DNA of 64,000 nucleotides from Stentor roeselii (lineage: Eukaryota; Ciliophora; Heterotrichea; Heterotrichida; Stentoridae), in NCBI GenBank assembly GCA_006503475.1, contig RSEH01000036.1, positions 142,854-206,853 on the forward strand. The letters are read 5' to 3'. How positions within the stretch are numbered: position 1 is the first letter of the stretch; each line of letters opens with the position of its first letter. Made by a program: the position numbers and the translations under genes. Below, in pieces: positions 30,301-39,848 of this stretch. The notes under the pieces were generated by a model. It searched no databases. It was not told the origin of the DNA and worked only from the letters and a program-made list of their open reading frames with translations.

Positions 30301-33300
30301 AACAGTTAAGTTCCCGTCACTTGCCAAGTCATCAGAGTAAGAAAACAACGTCACGTTAATCGCTTCTGAATAAGGCTCTTCTTTTTTATTTCTAAGAAAA
30401 ACAGTTACTAAAAAAGGGAAATAAGCTGTCACGTACGACTCGTTCGAAGTCATTTTTATCGACCATAGGTCGAGATCTGTGCAGGAAACTGAAGAGTCGA
30501 GACTACTGACGTTGTGAAAGCCTGGATCACATTCACATCCTCCTGAAGGGACTGGAGAAGCGTTTTTGGCCTTGCAGGAAAGGCAGGTCGAGTTGTTGTC
30601 ACAGAACTTGCAGTCCTGATGGCACTTCAGACAACTTGTAGTAGTGAGTAAGTCTGAAATGTTGTAATAACCCAAGCCACAGGAGCATCCGACTTTAAAA
30701 GGAAAAGCGTTTTGACTGATGCACTTTGAGCAGATATCAGATTGTGTGCAGTTGAAACAATTCGGGTGACATTTAATGCACGAGTCGCTTGAATCCAAGA
30801 CTGATACATTGAAGAAGCCCTCGTTGCACCTACATCCAGAACTGGCAAGATAAGAGTTTTTTGCTTTGCAGACCTTGCATCTCTCGTTATTTGTGCAAGT
30901 TTCACAGTCATCGTTGCAAGCTTTGCATGAAGGCTGAATTTCGCTTGAGGGGTCGTTGAAGAAACCAGCTCTACAAATGCAATTCGCCCCTTCAACGATG
31001 GAGTTGGGGTCACTGCATACCAGACAACTGTCAGAAGTGCACGATTTGCAACCCTGCCCACATTTTTCACAGGATGAGGGAAGGCTGAGGTCCTGAGTCT
31101 GGTAAAAGCCGTCTTTGCACCTGCATCCTCCCAAAGATGGCTCCGCATTCAGAGATTTGCAGACAGTGCACGTGCTCAGGTCAGTGCAGGCCCTGCAATG
31201 GTCTCCACAGGCAAGACATGAAAGCTCGCTGTTCAGCTCGCTTGTATTAAAGAACCCTTCCTCACATATGCAACCTTCTCCAGAAGGCCTCGCGTTAAAC
31301 GCGAGGCAGGAATTACAAGAATCACCATCTGAGCAGTCCTGACAATCTTTTTTGCACTTTTGACAAGATTCAAAAGAGTTAATAAGTCCTTTTGAAAAAT
31401 AGCCTTTCAAACATTCACATCCTAGAAAATCATCAATTTTCTTAGCATTTTCTGAAATGCATGATAAACATTCAAAGTCTTTTCCACAACTATTGCAGGA
31501 AGGATGACATCTTTTACAAGATCCTTGCTGGGATAATGAAGTTTTATTTGTGAAGCCTTCAAGACAAATGCATCCTGATGACTTATGAGGACTTGCATTT
31601 GAATCAATGCAAGATGTGCATTTTCCTGATTCTGTGCATGAACTACAGTCAGGATGGCATTTTTCACATTTTCCTGAAGAGTGAAGGGCTGTAGTGTTGT
31701 AAAAACCTGGAAGACATTCACAGCCTTGAGAAGCTGGAGAAGCATTTTCATCAACACAGAAAATGCAAGTTTTTTCAGCTGAGCAAGTCAGACATTCAGT
31801 GAAGCAAGGTTGACACGCGAAGGAAACGATAAGAGCAGAAGAGTTAAAAAAGCCAGGAAGACAAACACATCCAGCGTTATCAAAAACTCTTGAATTTTTC
31901 GCAACACAAGCAGAACAGGCTCCTGTTTCTAAGCAAGAAATGCAGTCTAAACTGCAGAAAAGGCATTTTCCTCCTACGTCAAGAGCTGAATTGTTGTAGT
32001 ACCTTGAATTACATGCACAGTTACCGTCATTCACCTCAGCGTTAGGGTCTTTGCAAGTCAAGCAGCTGCCGGGAGATAAGCAGTCTTCGCATTGTTCATC
32101 ACATTTAAAACAGTTTAAATCACCTGAAATGTCGATTTTTCCGTAAAAACCTTTTTTGCAGATGCATTTTTTTGACTTGTCTTCAGAAGGCTCTGCGTTT
32201 GGCTCTTTGCATTTGGAACAAGATGAACTTTCAGTGCAAGTCTCGCAGAGAGGGTCGCAAATTAAACAGGAATTTGAATGATGAAGTCTTGTTGTGTTGT
32301 AATAACCTGATTTGCATAAACAGCCTGTCTTTGCACCTGGAATCGCGTTTTGGTCTATGCAGGTGTTGCACCAGTTTGGATCTTCGCATGATGCGCAGTC
32401 TAGGTTACAGGAAAAACAACGCTTTTCACTGTGATATGAATGGTCTGGACAGTCACATGCTAAACTATGAGCGCACCAACATGATGTCTTGTTTAACTTT
32501 AGTACACAACTTTTTTCTTTGCAGTTGCAGGTTAAGTTAGTCCCTAGATGGCATCCAAAATGAGGTTTTTCTCCCTTCATTCTTCGACATTCATTACCCA
32601 TTGAGTCCTGCTCGAAATTAGTATTACTTGGGAGACAAAATATCCTTTCATTAAGTAAGTAGCTTGGATTGCATATATTTTGGCAGTGATGAAGATAGCA
32701 GTTTCCAGGTGAATAACTTCCTCCAATAAAATCAATAGAGCCAATAACATGAAAAAAAACATTAATCTCAAAAACAACACCAATAAATGCATCTTTTTCC
32801 TTCCCCAATTGAAAAACAGCATAACCATCATCTTTCCATTTTTTCTCAAACCTTAAACTCGCGACTTTAAGATGATTAGCCTGCAGGTGTAATCCATCCT
32901 GATCAACACAAATAGCAAGAAACATCCAAATATCTGCTTAAGTCTTACTTCTTTTGAAACCGTTCCCTTCCGAAAAAACAATTCCAGAGTCATATTCATC
33001 AAAAGCTGCTCGAACGCTGAACCGTTCTTGATGATGAAGCAATTCAAGAGCAAAGGACGAGTTTCTTCCAGTCTTCGATATAATCGAAAAGGACTTGTCT
33101 TCTACAGATGAAGATTCAAGTAAAAGAAGCCAAAGACTAGTGCAAAGAACTGAAGGGGATTCAAATGGACCCTCAGCCACTTCGTTAGGAGGAAGCAAGA
33201 CATATGAAGACTGGTCTCGGTCGAAGTACGCCCCACGGTCAGTCGGGATAGAATCAAATAAAGTCGTCAAGTTACTTTCCCCGTTGACTCCCACATATTT

Positions 33301-33408
33301 TTTCGAAGAGTAGTCCTGAAAGATCTGCCCGAAATTTTCATGAAACCGATACTGCAGCACTTGTGCGGCGCAGGTGAAAACCAGAGCAAATAAACTCACG
33401 GACAGCAT
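24310..33408 (-). CDS. giant LamG-like / Cys-rich / Ig-like / REJ-like / polycystin-1-like membrane protein (5 introns)
   Basis: The spliced model is 3,007 residues. A signal peptide (MLSVSLFALVFTCAAQ) precedes a LamG/concanavalin-like domain (YRFHENFGQIFQDYS..., ~18-240) and a Cys-rich linker. Then come 13 Cys-rich repeats of ~49 residues (C-x2-C-x3-C-x2-C...NA...C-x-C-x2-G-F/Y). Ig-like repeats, the small Cys module, a REJ-like region with VVGCVDDDYPLAYQVGC, and five C-terminal helices (last ~240 residues) follow. The end from the Ig-like repeats on is collinear with the downstream gene, so they are tandem paralogues. Intron 1 is phase 1, inside LamG. The other four are phase 0 at Ig-repeat starts, three of them hidden. 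N-terminal LamG and Cys repeats are shared with the 43-48 kb gene. No PLAT or channel domain seen. Polycystin-1 kinship is an inference. Confidence 0.87.
28366..28380 (-). other. 15-nt intron, hidden
   Basis: gtaaaatttaaacag, phase 0, after SSLPN; retained form codes V-K-F-K-Q. Confidence 0.8.
28951..28965 (-). other. 15-nt intron, hidden
   Basis: gtaataaatattcag, phase 0, after EITPK; retained form codes V-I-N-I-Q. Confidence 0.8.
29542..29556 (-). other. 15-nt intron, hidden
   Basis: gtaaaatccaatcag, phase 0, after ISGIP; retained form codes V-K-S-N-Q. Confidence 0.8.
30139..30153 (-). other. 15-nt intron, repeat-phased
   Basis: gtatttcttatttag, phase 0, between EVRPW and PQFQHDNF. The downstream exon has no start of its own. 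Confidence 0.9.
30481..32418 (-). repeat. 13 Cys-rich (furin/EGF-like) tandem repeats, coding
   Basis: Thirteen units of about 147 bp / 49 aa, each with eight Cys and a central N-A or N-S, ending in a GFYN-type turn plus N-glycosylation sites. Units differ at many non-Cys positions, so the array is old rather than recently expanded. Confidence 0.85.
32934..32948 (-). other. 15-nt intron in LamG-like domain
   Basis: gtaagacttaagcag, phase 1, after GFKR. Splicing removes a TAA and yields KRNIWMFLAI, continuing the domain. Confidence 0.88.
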
Positions 33409-33565
33409 TTATAACAAAAATGGATGGAAATAATTGAAATACTTGAAAATCTCTTGATTAAGATAAATCATTTAAATCCAGCAGAAAAATGCTTTATTTT
33501 CTTTAAAGTCCCGCTTCCTTAAGAATCCCTCAAAGAACACCCTGAATAAACTAACACCCTGAAAA

Positions 33566-34081
33566 TTAATCTAAAACTCCTAAAATCGTCTCAGCCTGCG
33601 AAACAACAGTTAAAGCTCCTCCCTTTTCATCATTCACAACAATAAAAACTCCGTTTTCCACAACAGCTGCGAATCTTCTAGTGCGAACTCCTAAAAAATT
33701 AGAAGAAAAGTCGCCCTGGGCTTCAATAGCACGAGTGAAGTTGCCAGATCCATCACATATGAAAGGAAAAGAAGCTTCAAGGTCTTCTCCGAATTCTTTC
33801 AGAACAAACGGGTCGTTCATGGAGAGACCGACGACTTCATATCCTTTATTCTTGAAATTTGAGTAATTTTTCACAAAACCGGGGAGGTGGTTGTTGGTGC
33901 AGGTCGGGGTGTAAGCGCCTGGGAATCCTACGAGAATTACTTTTTTATTTGAGAAAAATGCCTGGCTGTCTACGTCTTTTTCGATGTTGTATCTCGCTGG
34001 AGTACCTGAGACCATCATGAGTTTCAATGCTGGGATTTGGGCTCCTATACGGATAAATCGTTTAAGACTGAGATTTAGCAT
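33566..34081 (-). CDS. PRDX5: type II / PRDX5-like peroxiredoxin
   Basis: This 171-residue protein carries the atypical 2-Cys peroxiredoxin motif GFPGAYTPTCTNNHLPGF, with peroxidatic Cys61 and the conserved Thr three residues before it. It ends in the usual short C-terminal strand-helix. It reduces peroxides using a thioredoxin- or glutaredoxin-type donor. The N-terminus (MLNLSLKRFIRIGAQIP) is basic and amphipathic with no acidic residue, which fits a mitochondrial presequence and matches many PRDX5 proteins; this is inferred. Length is normal for the mature family plus a short leader. It sits 157 bp upstream of the giant LamG gene start on the same strand, with no functional link evident. 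Confidence 0.92.
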   Translation of the reverse strand: MLNLSLKRFIRIGAQIPALKLMMVSGTPARYNIEKDVDSQAFFSNKKVILVGFPGAYTPTCTNNHLPGFVKNYSNFKNKGYEVVGLSMNDPFVLKEFGEDLEASFPFICDGSGNFTRAIEAQGDFSSNFLGVRTRRFAAVVENGVFIVVNDEKGGALTVVSQAETILGVLD

Positions 34082-35668
34082 TTTTATTTGGAAGACTGGA
34101 GAATAGGGTCTTGCGATTGAGAAAGTTTATTGTTGGTATGAAAAGAATTAGTAGGGACTGATGATTGGTTTGGGATTATTAGATTTTTATGTTTTTTCTT
34201 AAATTTGGTTAGTGGGCAGTAGGAATATTGAAGGGAATTTTCAATATTTTATGATTATAAATCTATAATTTAGTAGCAGGTGAAGGAATTCATTTTTTTT
34301 TTTAGAAAGTCTTTTTAACAGAAGAAGTGATGCTTTGGAACTCTAAGGAAATATATTAGTAATAAACATATCACGCTTCCTTATAATTAGTTTAAAATTT
34401 CCGATTTGAATCCCTTTATATGTTACAACTAATGATAAAAATTAGTTTTATTTCTTTAGGAAAAACCATCCAAAAAAGCATTTTCGGTTTTTAAGTATCT
34501 TTTATATGAGCTTCAACTAGATAATAAACAATCTTATTCAAAACAGTTGAAAAGAAAAAATATTTTTACCAATTTAACTAAAAAAAAAAAACTCACTCAT
34601 GGCTTTAATGTATGGCTGAAGATACTTATAAAAAAGAAATGGGATCTTGCATCAGAAATAATTCAAGTAGAAGTAAGTCAGGAAAGATTGTTTCATTAAC
34701 TCATCTTAATATTGTCTTGTGTAAAAAGTCCAAGTTCATCGATGATGCAAGTCGAAAAGAAATTCTCAGGCTAAAAGATCAAAAAGTTCCGAAACTCAAT
34801 TTACTAGAAAATTTACTCTGGAAGCGGAGACTTGAGATGAGATATATAGAAGTGACTTCTGGCTTAGAGATTTGAATAATAATTATTCTAAATATCGATG
34901 TTTTTTAGTCTAAGGGTTTCATTTTCTTCCAAAATTTGATATTTAGTATAGTTGTAAATAATGCAGCAAATATTACCTGTATTGTAATTTTGACAAGGTC
35001 TTCGATTATAAATTTTACTGATTAAGTGATCAGTGAATACCAAGAAAAAAAATCGAAAGAAAAGGTAATCATCATATTCGCTCATCCAAATTTTTGCAAT
35101 TTGTAATTTTAGAATTAGGAAAATGTTTAAAATAGTTAAATATCTATTAGACTAAGATAAAAAACTTCATAGAACCTAATTGATTTTGTTGAATTATATT
35201 TATAAGTTTAGATTTACGCAACTTTATTTAATTTGATGCCAATATGAATTTTTTTTAAGTTTGGTGTTAAAAGTAACATTGAATAGATCATCACAACTGG
35301 ATATCGAAAAATCAAGACCTGAGAAAAACTTTAAGAAATATCAATAAATAAATTTTTATCCAAAGCATTATTTATTACTTCAAGTAGTTTAAGTAATTAT
35401 GCCAAATAAATCTGAAAATAGACGCCAATAAAATTAAGAATTTAGTAATATCAATCCATGTTGGAAATTTCTCAAACTTTACAAATGGTTGACTCCCCAT
35501 GAATTACTATGCCTTGAACTAATAAAAAAGAATTAAACTATAAATCAAAAAATCTCCAATATAATAATAATCCAATTTCAATTCTCTCAATATTCATCAT
35601 AAGAGACAATTAAAATAATTCCTCTAAAACTATTCATCATAATCCTTCAATCTAATAAAACAATTTCA
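34082..35668. other. long AT-rich intergenic region
   Basis: About 1.6 kb with only one plausible short ORF (34612-34875, listed separately). The rest is poly-A/T-rich, with no protein-like translation or structured RNA that I can support. Confidence 0.45.
34612..34875 (+). CDS. possible small basic protein
   Basis: This 87-codon ORF starts MAEDTYKKEMGSC and is rich in Lys/Arg, with a helical C-terminal half (EILRLKDQKVPKLNLLENLLWKRR). It lies alone in AT-rich DNA and no family is recognised. A 264-nt ORF is somewhat unlikely by chance at this composition, and its residue use looks protein-like. It could also be a relic or a chance ORF. Confidence 0.3.
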   Translation: MAEDTYKKEMGSCIRNNSSRSKSGKIVSLTHLNIVLCKKSKFIDDASRKEILRLKDQKVPKLNLLENLLWKRRLEMRYIEVTSGLEI

Positions 35669-36379
35669 ATGAAATCATCATCCAAGTCAAGAAACTCCAC
35701 TCTCGAATTCACCCGTTTAAAAAAAGTTCTCGATAACCTCGAAAAGATGCAAAAATCCTCTGAAGTCCAAAATTTGAATTCAGTTTCACTGAAGCTTCTA
35801 TCAACCCAGCTCAATCAAGCCTACGAAATCAAGTCTCATTCAACAAAAGCATTCAAAAAGCCGAAAAACTTCCAAAAGCCAGTCGCTTTAGAGTCTTTAG
35901 AGTTCGCGAGCCAAGTCTTCGAAGACAAAGACCCAAGCGATAAGAAGTTTTTGACTGAGTCGATGATGCAGTCCCAGCCGATTTACACAGTCTTAAACAA
36001 GCGAAAACGGCAGTTTGGCCTTCAAGGCTCAAAGGCGCCGGAGTACCAGGTCCCTTCTTATCCACTGATCAGAAACGCTTTGAGCTCCAGGGCAGTGAAT
36101 AAAAGACTTGACGCGATTCTCTATAATAATGTTTATAAAAACTCTCAGAGAAGCAAAAGGTTTCAAATTATCAAACATTTCGAAGAAGTCGCACAAGAAC
36201 CGAGACTTTTTAATTTCAAGAGTGAAAGAACCAGTCCTAGTATTTTAAGTAACTTTAGGGAAAGTGAGAAGATTCAGATCTCGAAAGAGTTTAGAAATTT
36301 GGTCAGTCAAGAAGAACTGGAAATTGATTTGATTAAGTTGAAACTGAGTAAAAGTGTCTTCAGAGATGCTTTTGTTTAG
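35669..36379 (+). CDS. hypothetical basic protein
   Basis: This 236-residue protein has no membrane segment or signal peptide. A Ser/Lys-rich start, helical stretches (FTRLKKVLDNLEKMQ) and many basic residues suggest a soluble, perhaps cytoskeletal or nuclear protein, but no domain is recognised. The frame is clean over 711 bp. GC content rises relative to flanking DNA, as in other coding genes here. The ATG follows a run of AT-rich sequence. It converges with the acyl-CoA dehydrogenase gene, 96 bp between stops. Confidence 0.72.
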   Translation: MKSSSKSRNSTLEFTRLKKVLDNLEKMQKSSEVQNLNSVSLKLLSTQLNQAYEIKSHSTKAFKKPKNFQKPVALESLEFASQVFEDKDPSDKKFLTESMMQSQPIYTVLNKRKRQFGLQGSKAPEYQVPSYPLIRNALSSRAVNKRLDAILYNNVYKNSQRSKRFQIIKHFEEVAQEPRLFNFKSERTSPSILSNFRESEKIQISKEFRNLVSQEELEIDLIKLKLSKSVFRDAFV

Positions 36380-36475
36380 AGTAAGAAGGGTAATTAACAG
36401 TTGCTAAAAGAAAATTATTCTTTTGTCTCAATTTCAGCTAATATTCTTCCATGGTCATTACTCTTAAATAATTAA

Positions 36476-37741
36476 CTATTTCTTCTTCGGCTTGTACGAA
36501 GACTTAAAAGCAGGGATTCCAGTGATGGCTCTTCCAGTAACCAGGGCATTGATATCATAAGACCCTTCATAAGTATAAACAACTTCCATATCCGCCATTG
36601 CCCTCATCACATAATTTTCAATTAAAATCCCATTTCCTCCAAAGACTTCCCTGCCAAGCCTAGTAACTTCCCTTCCAATCAAAGAGACCCAACTCTTGAT
36701 AAGTGATGTTTGAGCGACATTTACTTTTCCACTATCAGCCATTCTATCAATTCTCCAAGAAAGCAAAAAAGACGACTGAAAATGTCCAAGAATCCTGACA
36801 AGTTTCTCTTGATTCAACTGATACGCGGCAAGTGGAGCATCGAACTGAATCCTTTGATTCAAGTACCGAGCAGAGTGCTCATAAACTCCAGCCATTATCC
36901 CAGTGGCGATCCAAGGAATAGAAATTCTTGAATGTTCTAAAATCACATTCGTGCCATTTGAAAAGTTTGTCGCTTTTTCAAGCCTGGCATTATTGGGCAC
37001 AAAGACTTTCTCCATATAAATATGTCCGTTTTGGACTATTCTCATTGCGAGTTTGCCTTGAATATTAACTGTTTTGACTCCCTTGCTCTTGGTAGGGACA
37101 ATAAAGCCTTCTACTTCTTTGGTCTGGGTGTTGCGTGCCCAGATGATCATGATGTCTGACATCGTCGCGTTCCCGATCCATCTTTTCTCACCTGTCAACT
37201 CGAAACCGCCCTCCACTGGCCTGGCTTCAGTCTTCAGAGAAGAAGCGTCGGACCCGAAGTTCGGCTCTGTCAAACCCCAGCAGCCGATGATGTCCAAGTT
37301 GCAAAGACCTGGCAAGTACTTTGCTTTCTGCTCTTCACTTCCTAGTCTTTCGATCGTGAACATCACTAAAGACATGCAAACTCCGTAAAAGGTTCCTAAA
37401 GAACCGTCGATTCTTGAAAGTTCGAAGAAGTTTATGCTCTTTTCTAGCAGAGAGATCTGCCGACAACCGTATCCTCCATTCATTAGACCGAAGAATGGAC
37501 GCAGCTTAGGAAGGATCTGATGAGGAAATTCTGCTCTTTCGATGTACTCTGGGATTAGAGGAGCAATTTCGGAATCTAACATTCGACGCAGCTCTTTTCG
37601 CCTTGAGTTCAGCTCTGCTGGAAGAAGCTCATCTAATCTCAAAAATTCCAACGGGTCTTTTAGGTAGGTTTCGGAAGACTTAGATGCGGGGGATGGGTTT
37701 GTTGATGTGTGGTTTGAGATTAGGTGAAGCCTATGAGCCAT
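36476..37741 (-). CDS. acyl-CoA dehydrogenase/oxidase, ACX4-like
   Basis: This 421-residue flavoenzyme has all expected segments: CWGLTEPNFGSDASSL (flavin/substrate region), GEKRWIGNATMSD, and the catalytic-base segment YTYEGSYDINALVTGRAITG. The Glu in TYEG is the family base. This closing segment is most like plant ACX4 short-chain acyl-CoA oxidase and the glutaryl-CoA dehydrogenase group. The reaction is FAD-dependent alpha,beta-desaturation of an acyl-CoA. The N-terminus MAHRLHLISNHT resembles a PTS2 peroxisome signal (R-L-x5-H-x), though the last position is Thr rather than Leu/Ala. No C-terminal PTS1 is present (ends KPKKK). Whether it is an oxidase (peroxisome) or dehydrogenase (mitochondrion) cannot be told from sequence alone. 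Confidence 0.9.
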   Translation of the reverse strand: MAHRLHLISNHTSTNPSPASKSSETYLKDPLEFLRLDELLPAELNSRRKELRRMLDSEIAPLIPEYIERAEFPHQILPKLRPFFGLMNGGYGCRQISLLEKSINFFELSRIDGSLGTFYGVCMSLVMFTIERLGSEEQKAKYLPGLCNLDIIGCWGLTEPNFGSDASSLKTEARPVEGGFELTGEKRWIGNATMSDIMIIWARNTQTKEVEGFIVPTKSKGVKTVNIQGKLAMRIVQNGHIYMEKVFVPNNARLEKATNFSNGTNVILEHSRISIPWIATGIMAGVYEHSARYLNQRIQFDAPLAAYQLNQEKLVRILGHFQSSFLLSWRIDRMADSGKVNVAQTSLIKSWVSLIGREVTRLGREVFGGNGILIENYVMRAMADMEVVYTYEGSYDINALVTGRAITGIPAFKSSYKPKKK

Positions 37742-37814
37742 TTAATAAATTCACCATACGTCTAATCCTACTAAGGACATATTCTTCAAATCTAATAGAC
37801 TCTAAATAACCAAA

Positions 37815-38225
37815 TTACAAAAAATATTTCCCAACACACATCTCAACCTGCCAACACAAAAAACTCGCCGAATCACGAATTTCTTCATCTTCAGTTTCAC
37901 AGTCCTCATCACCAGGCCATTCCTTCTGCTCACATCCAAGCGAGTTGAATTCCTCACCTTCTCCAAAGCAATTAAAAGTAGTTTTCGAGTCCTGGTCTTC
38001 AAACTCAATAAAAAACTTCCAAAATTCATCCTTTTCCCTGTTTTTTTTCCTCCAAGTTTTCACAAATTCACTTCTTTTCCTGACCTTTTCCTGCAAGTCA
38101 ATTTCTTTCAAGTCACAAGAAAAGCAAGTGACAGTTTTCGAATTTTTAAAAAACTCATTCAAACAATTGAAGCCCATTTGTTGAAACCCATCCAAAGGTG
38201 CAGAAAAGTTCTTCAACGAGGACAT
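37815..38225 (-). CDS. hypothetical acidic protein
   Basis: This 136-residue protein has a few Cys (CFSC pair near residue 34), a basic helical centre (KVRKRSEFVKTWRKKNREK) and an acidic C-terminal part (GDEDCETEDEEIRD). No family recognised. It shares a 30-bp head-to-head gap with the ankyrin-DHHC gene and is followed, 73 bp later, by the acyl-CoA dehydrogenase on the same strand. The clean frame and shared promoter position support it being real. Confidence 0.6.
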   Translation of the reverse strand: MSSLKNFSAPLDGFQQMGFNCLNEFFKNSKTVTCFSCDLKEIDLQEKVRKRSEFVKTWRKKNREKDEFWKFFIEFEDQDSKTTFNCFGEGEEFNSLGCEQKEWPGDEDCETEDEEIRDSASFLCWQVEMCVGKYFL

Positions 38226-38255
38226 GGGGGATATTTACTAGTTGAAAAAATAACA
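38226..38255. promoter_or_regulatory. 30-bp bidirectional promoter gap
   Basis: Only 30 bp separate two divergent ATGs (38225 minus, 38256 plus). Both transcripts must start inside or very near this gap, or within the opposite gene. Role inferred from position. Confidence 0.45.
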
Positions 38256-39809
38256 ATGGCAGATTCTTTTCCAATCCGAGCAGTGACTGAAGGAAACGAA
38301 GCAGACCTGGTGCATATTTTGAAGACTTATGCGAAATCAACAAGAAAAGTAGCTGACAGCCAAGGCAACACAGTTCTTCATCTGGCGTTGGTAAACGACA
38401 AGACTGACTTTGTGAAGGTGCTTCTGAACAATGTAAGAGGCATGAAGGAAAAGCACTATTCGAACGATTTGCAAATGACTGAATGGGTGAACGAAGTGAA
38501 CCAAGACGGGTACTCAGCTCTTCATCTATCAGTGTCGAAGGGGAATCTCGTAAGGCAGAGGTAGGCTCTTATCAAGCTTTTGTTCTCCTTCGGCGCCAGC
38601 AATGAAATCAGGACGCCGATGGGACTTGACGTGGTTCATCTCGCTGCTCAAAACGACTACCCGCAGCTTATCGCTTATTTTGACGAGACCAGGTTGGACC
38701 TGGAGTCGAAAGACCTCAAAGGACTCACCCCTCTTCACTGGGCAGCTTATATGGGCGCTTATCACGCGGCTTTAGTTCTTTGCTCTTGTCGGGTGTCGAG
38801 AAATGCTCAGGATAATGATGGACACACTGCTCTTCATCTGGCAGTCGTCGGGAATAACTTGAGGATTGTCAAACTTCTTGTCATTAAAGGATGTATTAAA
38901 AATTTCAAGGATAATCTCGGAAAGACTCCGATGGACCATGCTGTTGTCAACAAGTTCTCGAATTTGATTGAATCGCTGAAAAGTAACACTTTCATGGAAA
39001 TCATGGGATTTCGACCGAATATTACTCCTTTCGCGACTAGTATTTGGCCTTTTTTTTTACTTTTAGGTGCACTTGTCGTTTGTTTCTTGTTGATTGGAGT
39101 CTTTTGTGCGACTTGTAAGGAATAAACAGATAATCGAGAAATTGCTTATGTTTATGGCGCCACTAGTGCTTTTGTTATCATTTTTATGATGATCATTGTC
39201 AAGTCTGACCCGGGGTATTTGCCGAAGGACCACTCGTGCAAACTTACTGTAAAGAATAAGCAGGATCTTTATAGTTCCAACAAGCCGGCTGAGATTTGTC
39301 CTGATTGCAAAATAGTAAAAATTGCAAGGTCTAGACATTGTCATCAGTGCCATCGATGTGTGATGAAATTCGACCATCATTGTCAATGGATGAATAATTG
39401 CATTGGGACGAAGAATCTTGGATTTTTTTACAGTTTTATTGTGTTTTTGTTTTTTAATATTGTTCTGGGCATCACGCTCTGTGTAAGTGTTTTTCTTTCG
39501 AGGAAAGTAGATAATGATGGAGACGATATACCTCTTGATGCTTCAATTGGAGCCGCTGTACTTTGTTTGATGATTCAGGTTTTTATGATATTTCCTGTTG
39601 GTTATTTAGTTTACACCCATACCATTAATTTTGTTACTGGATTGACTACTAATGAAAGGATGACCTCGGCTGGTAAAGCAACTAAGACTAATAAAGGATG
39701 TTGTGTGAACTGTTATCATATGTGTTGCAATGTTAACTCTGAAGATCTTTATCATGAGAGGTTTACAAGTACTGCACTTTTGGAAGTTTCGATGCAGGAA
39801 AAAGATTAA
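38256..39809 (+). CDS. ankyrin-repeat DHHC palmitoyltransferase (ZDHHC13/17-like), 2 introns
   Basis: Two 15-nt introns (38550-38564, 39115-39129) join three broken ORFs into one 507-aa protein starting MADSFPIRAV. Residues ~1-240 hold ankyrin repeats (DSQGNTVLHLALVND, DGYSALHLSVSKGN, LKGLTPLHWAAYMG, NDGHTALHLAVVGN). Two helices follow, then the Cys-rich domain with active-site DHHC at residues 363-366, the TTxE motif (TTNERM) and two more helices. This is the six-domain order of ZDHHC13/17, Golgi enzymes that transfer palmitate to Cys of proteins bound by the ankyrin part. All catalytic residues are present. Introns are supported by restoring an ankyrin repeat (GNLALIKLLFSFGA) and TM2 (FCATYNREIAYVYG). 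The window also has an ABHD17-type depalmitoylase. Confidence 0.93.
38550..38564 (+). other. 15-nt intron in ankyrin region
   Basis: gtaaggcagaggtag, phase 0; A at position 10. Splicing joins SKGNL to ALIKLLF in an ankyrin helix. Confidence 0.92.
39115..39129 (+). other. 15-nt intron between TM1 and TM2
   Basis: gtaaggaataaacag, phase 1; A at position 10. Splicing joins VFCAT to YNREIAY and removes a TAA. Confidence 0.92.
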
Positions 39810-39848
39810 TAGGTATAAATTAATAGAAGGGTTAGCTATAATCATCAA

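Noticed and set aside
30627-31148. 173-codon ORF on the minus strand overlapping the Cys-rich repeats
   Set aside because: It is another frame of the repeat array. Repeating codons keep it open, and it has no start context or domain logic.
38178-38255. Upstream TTG-started extension of the ankyrin-DHHC protein
   Set aside because: TTG is not a eukaryotic start of choice; ATG at 38256 gives MADSFPIRAV and the 30-bp divergent gap.
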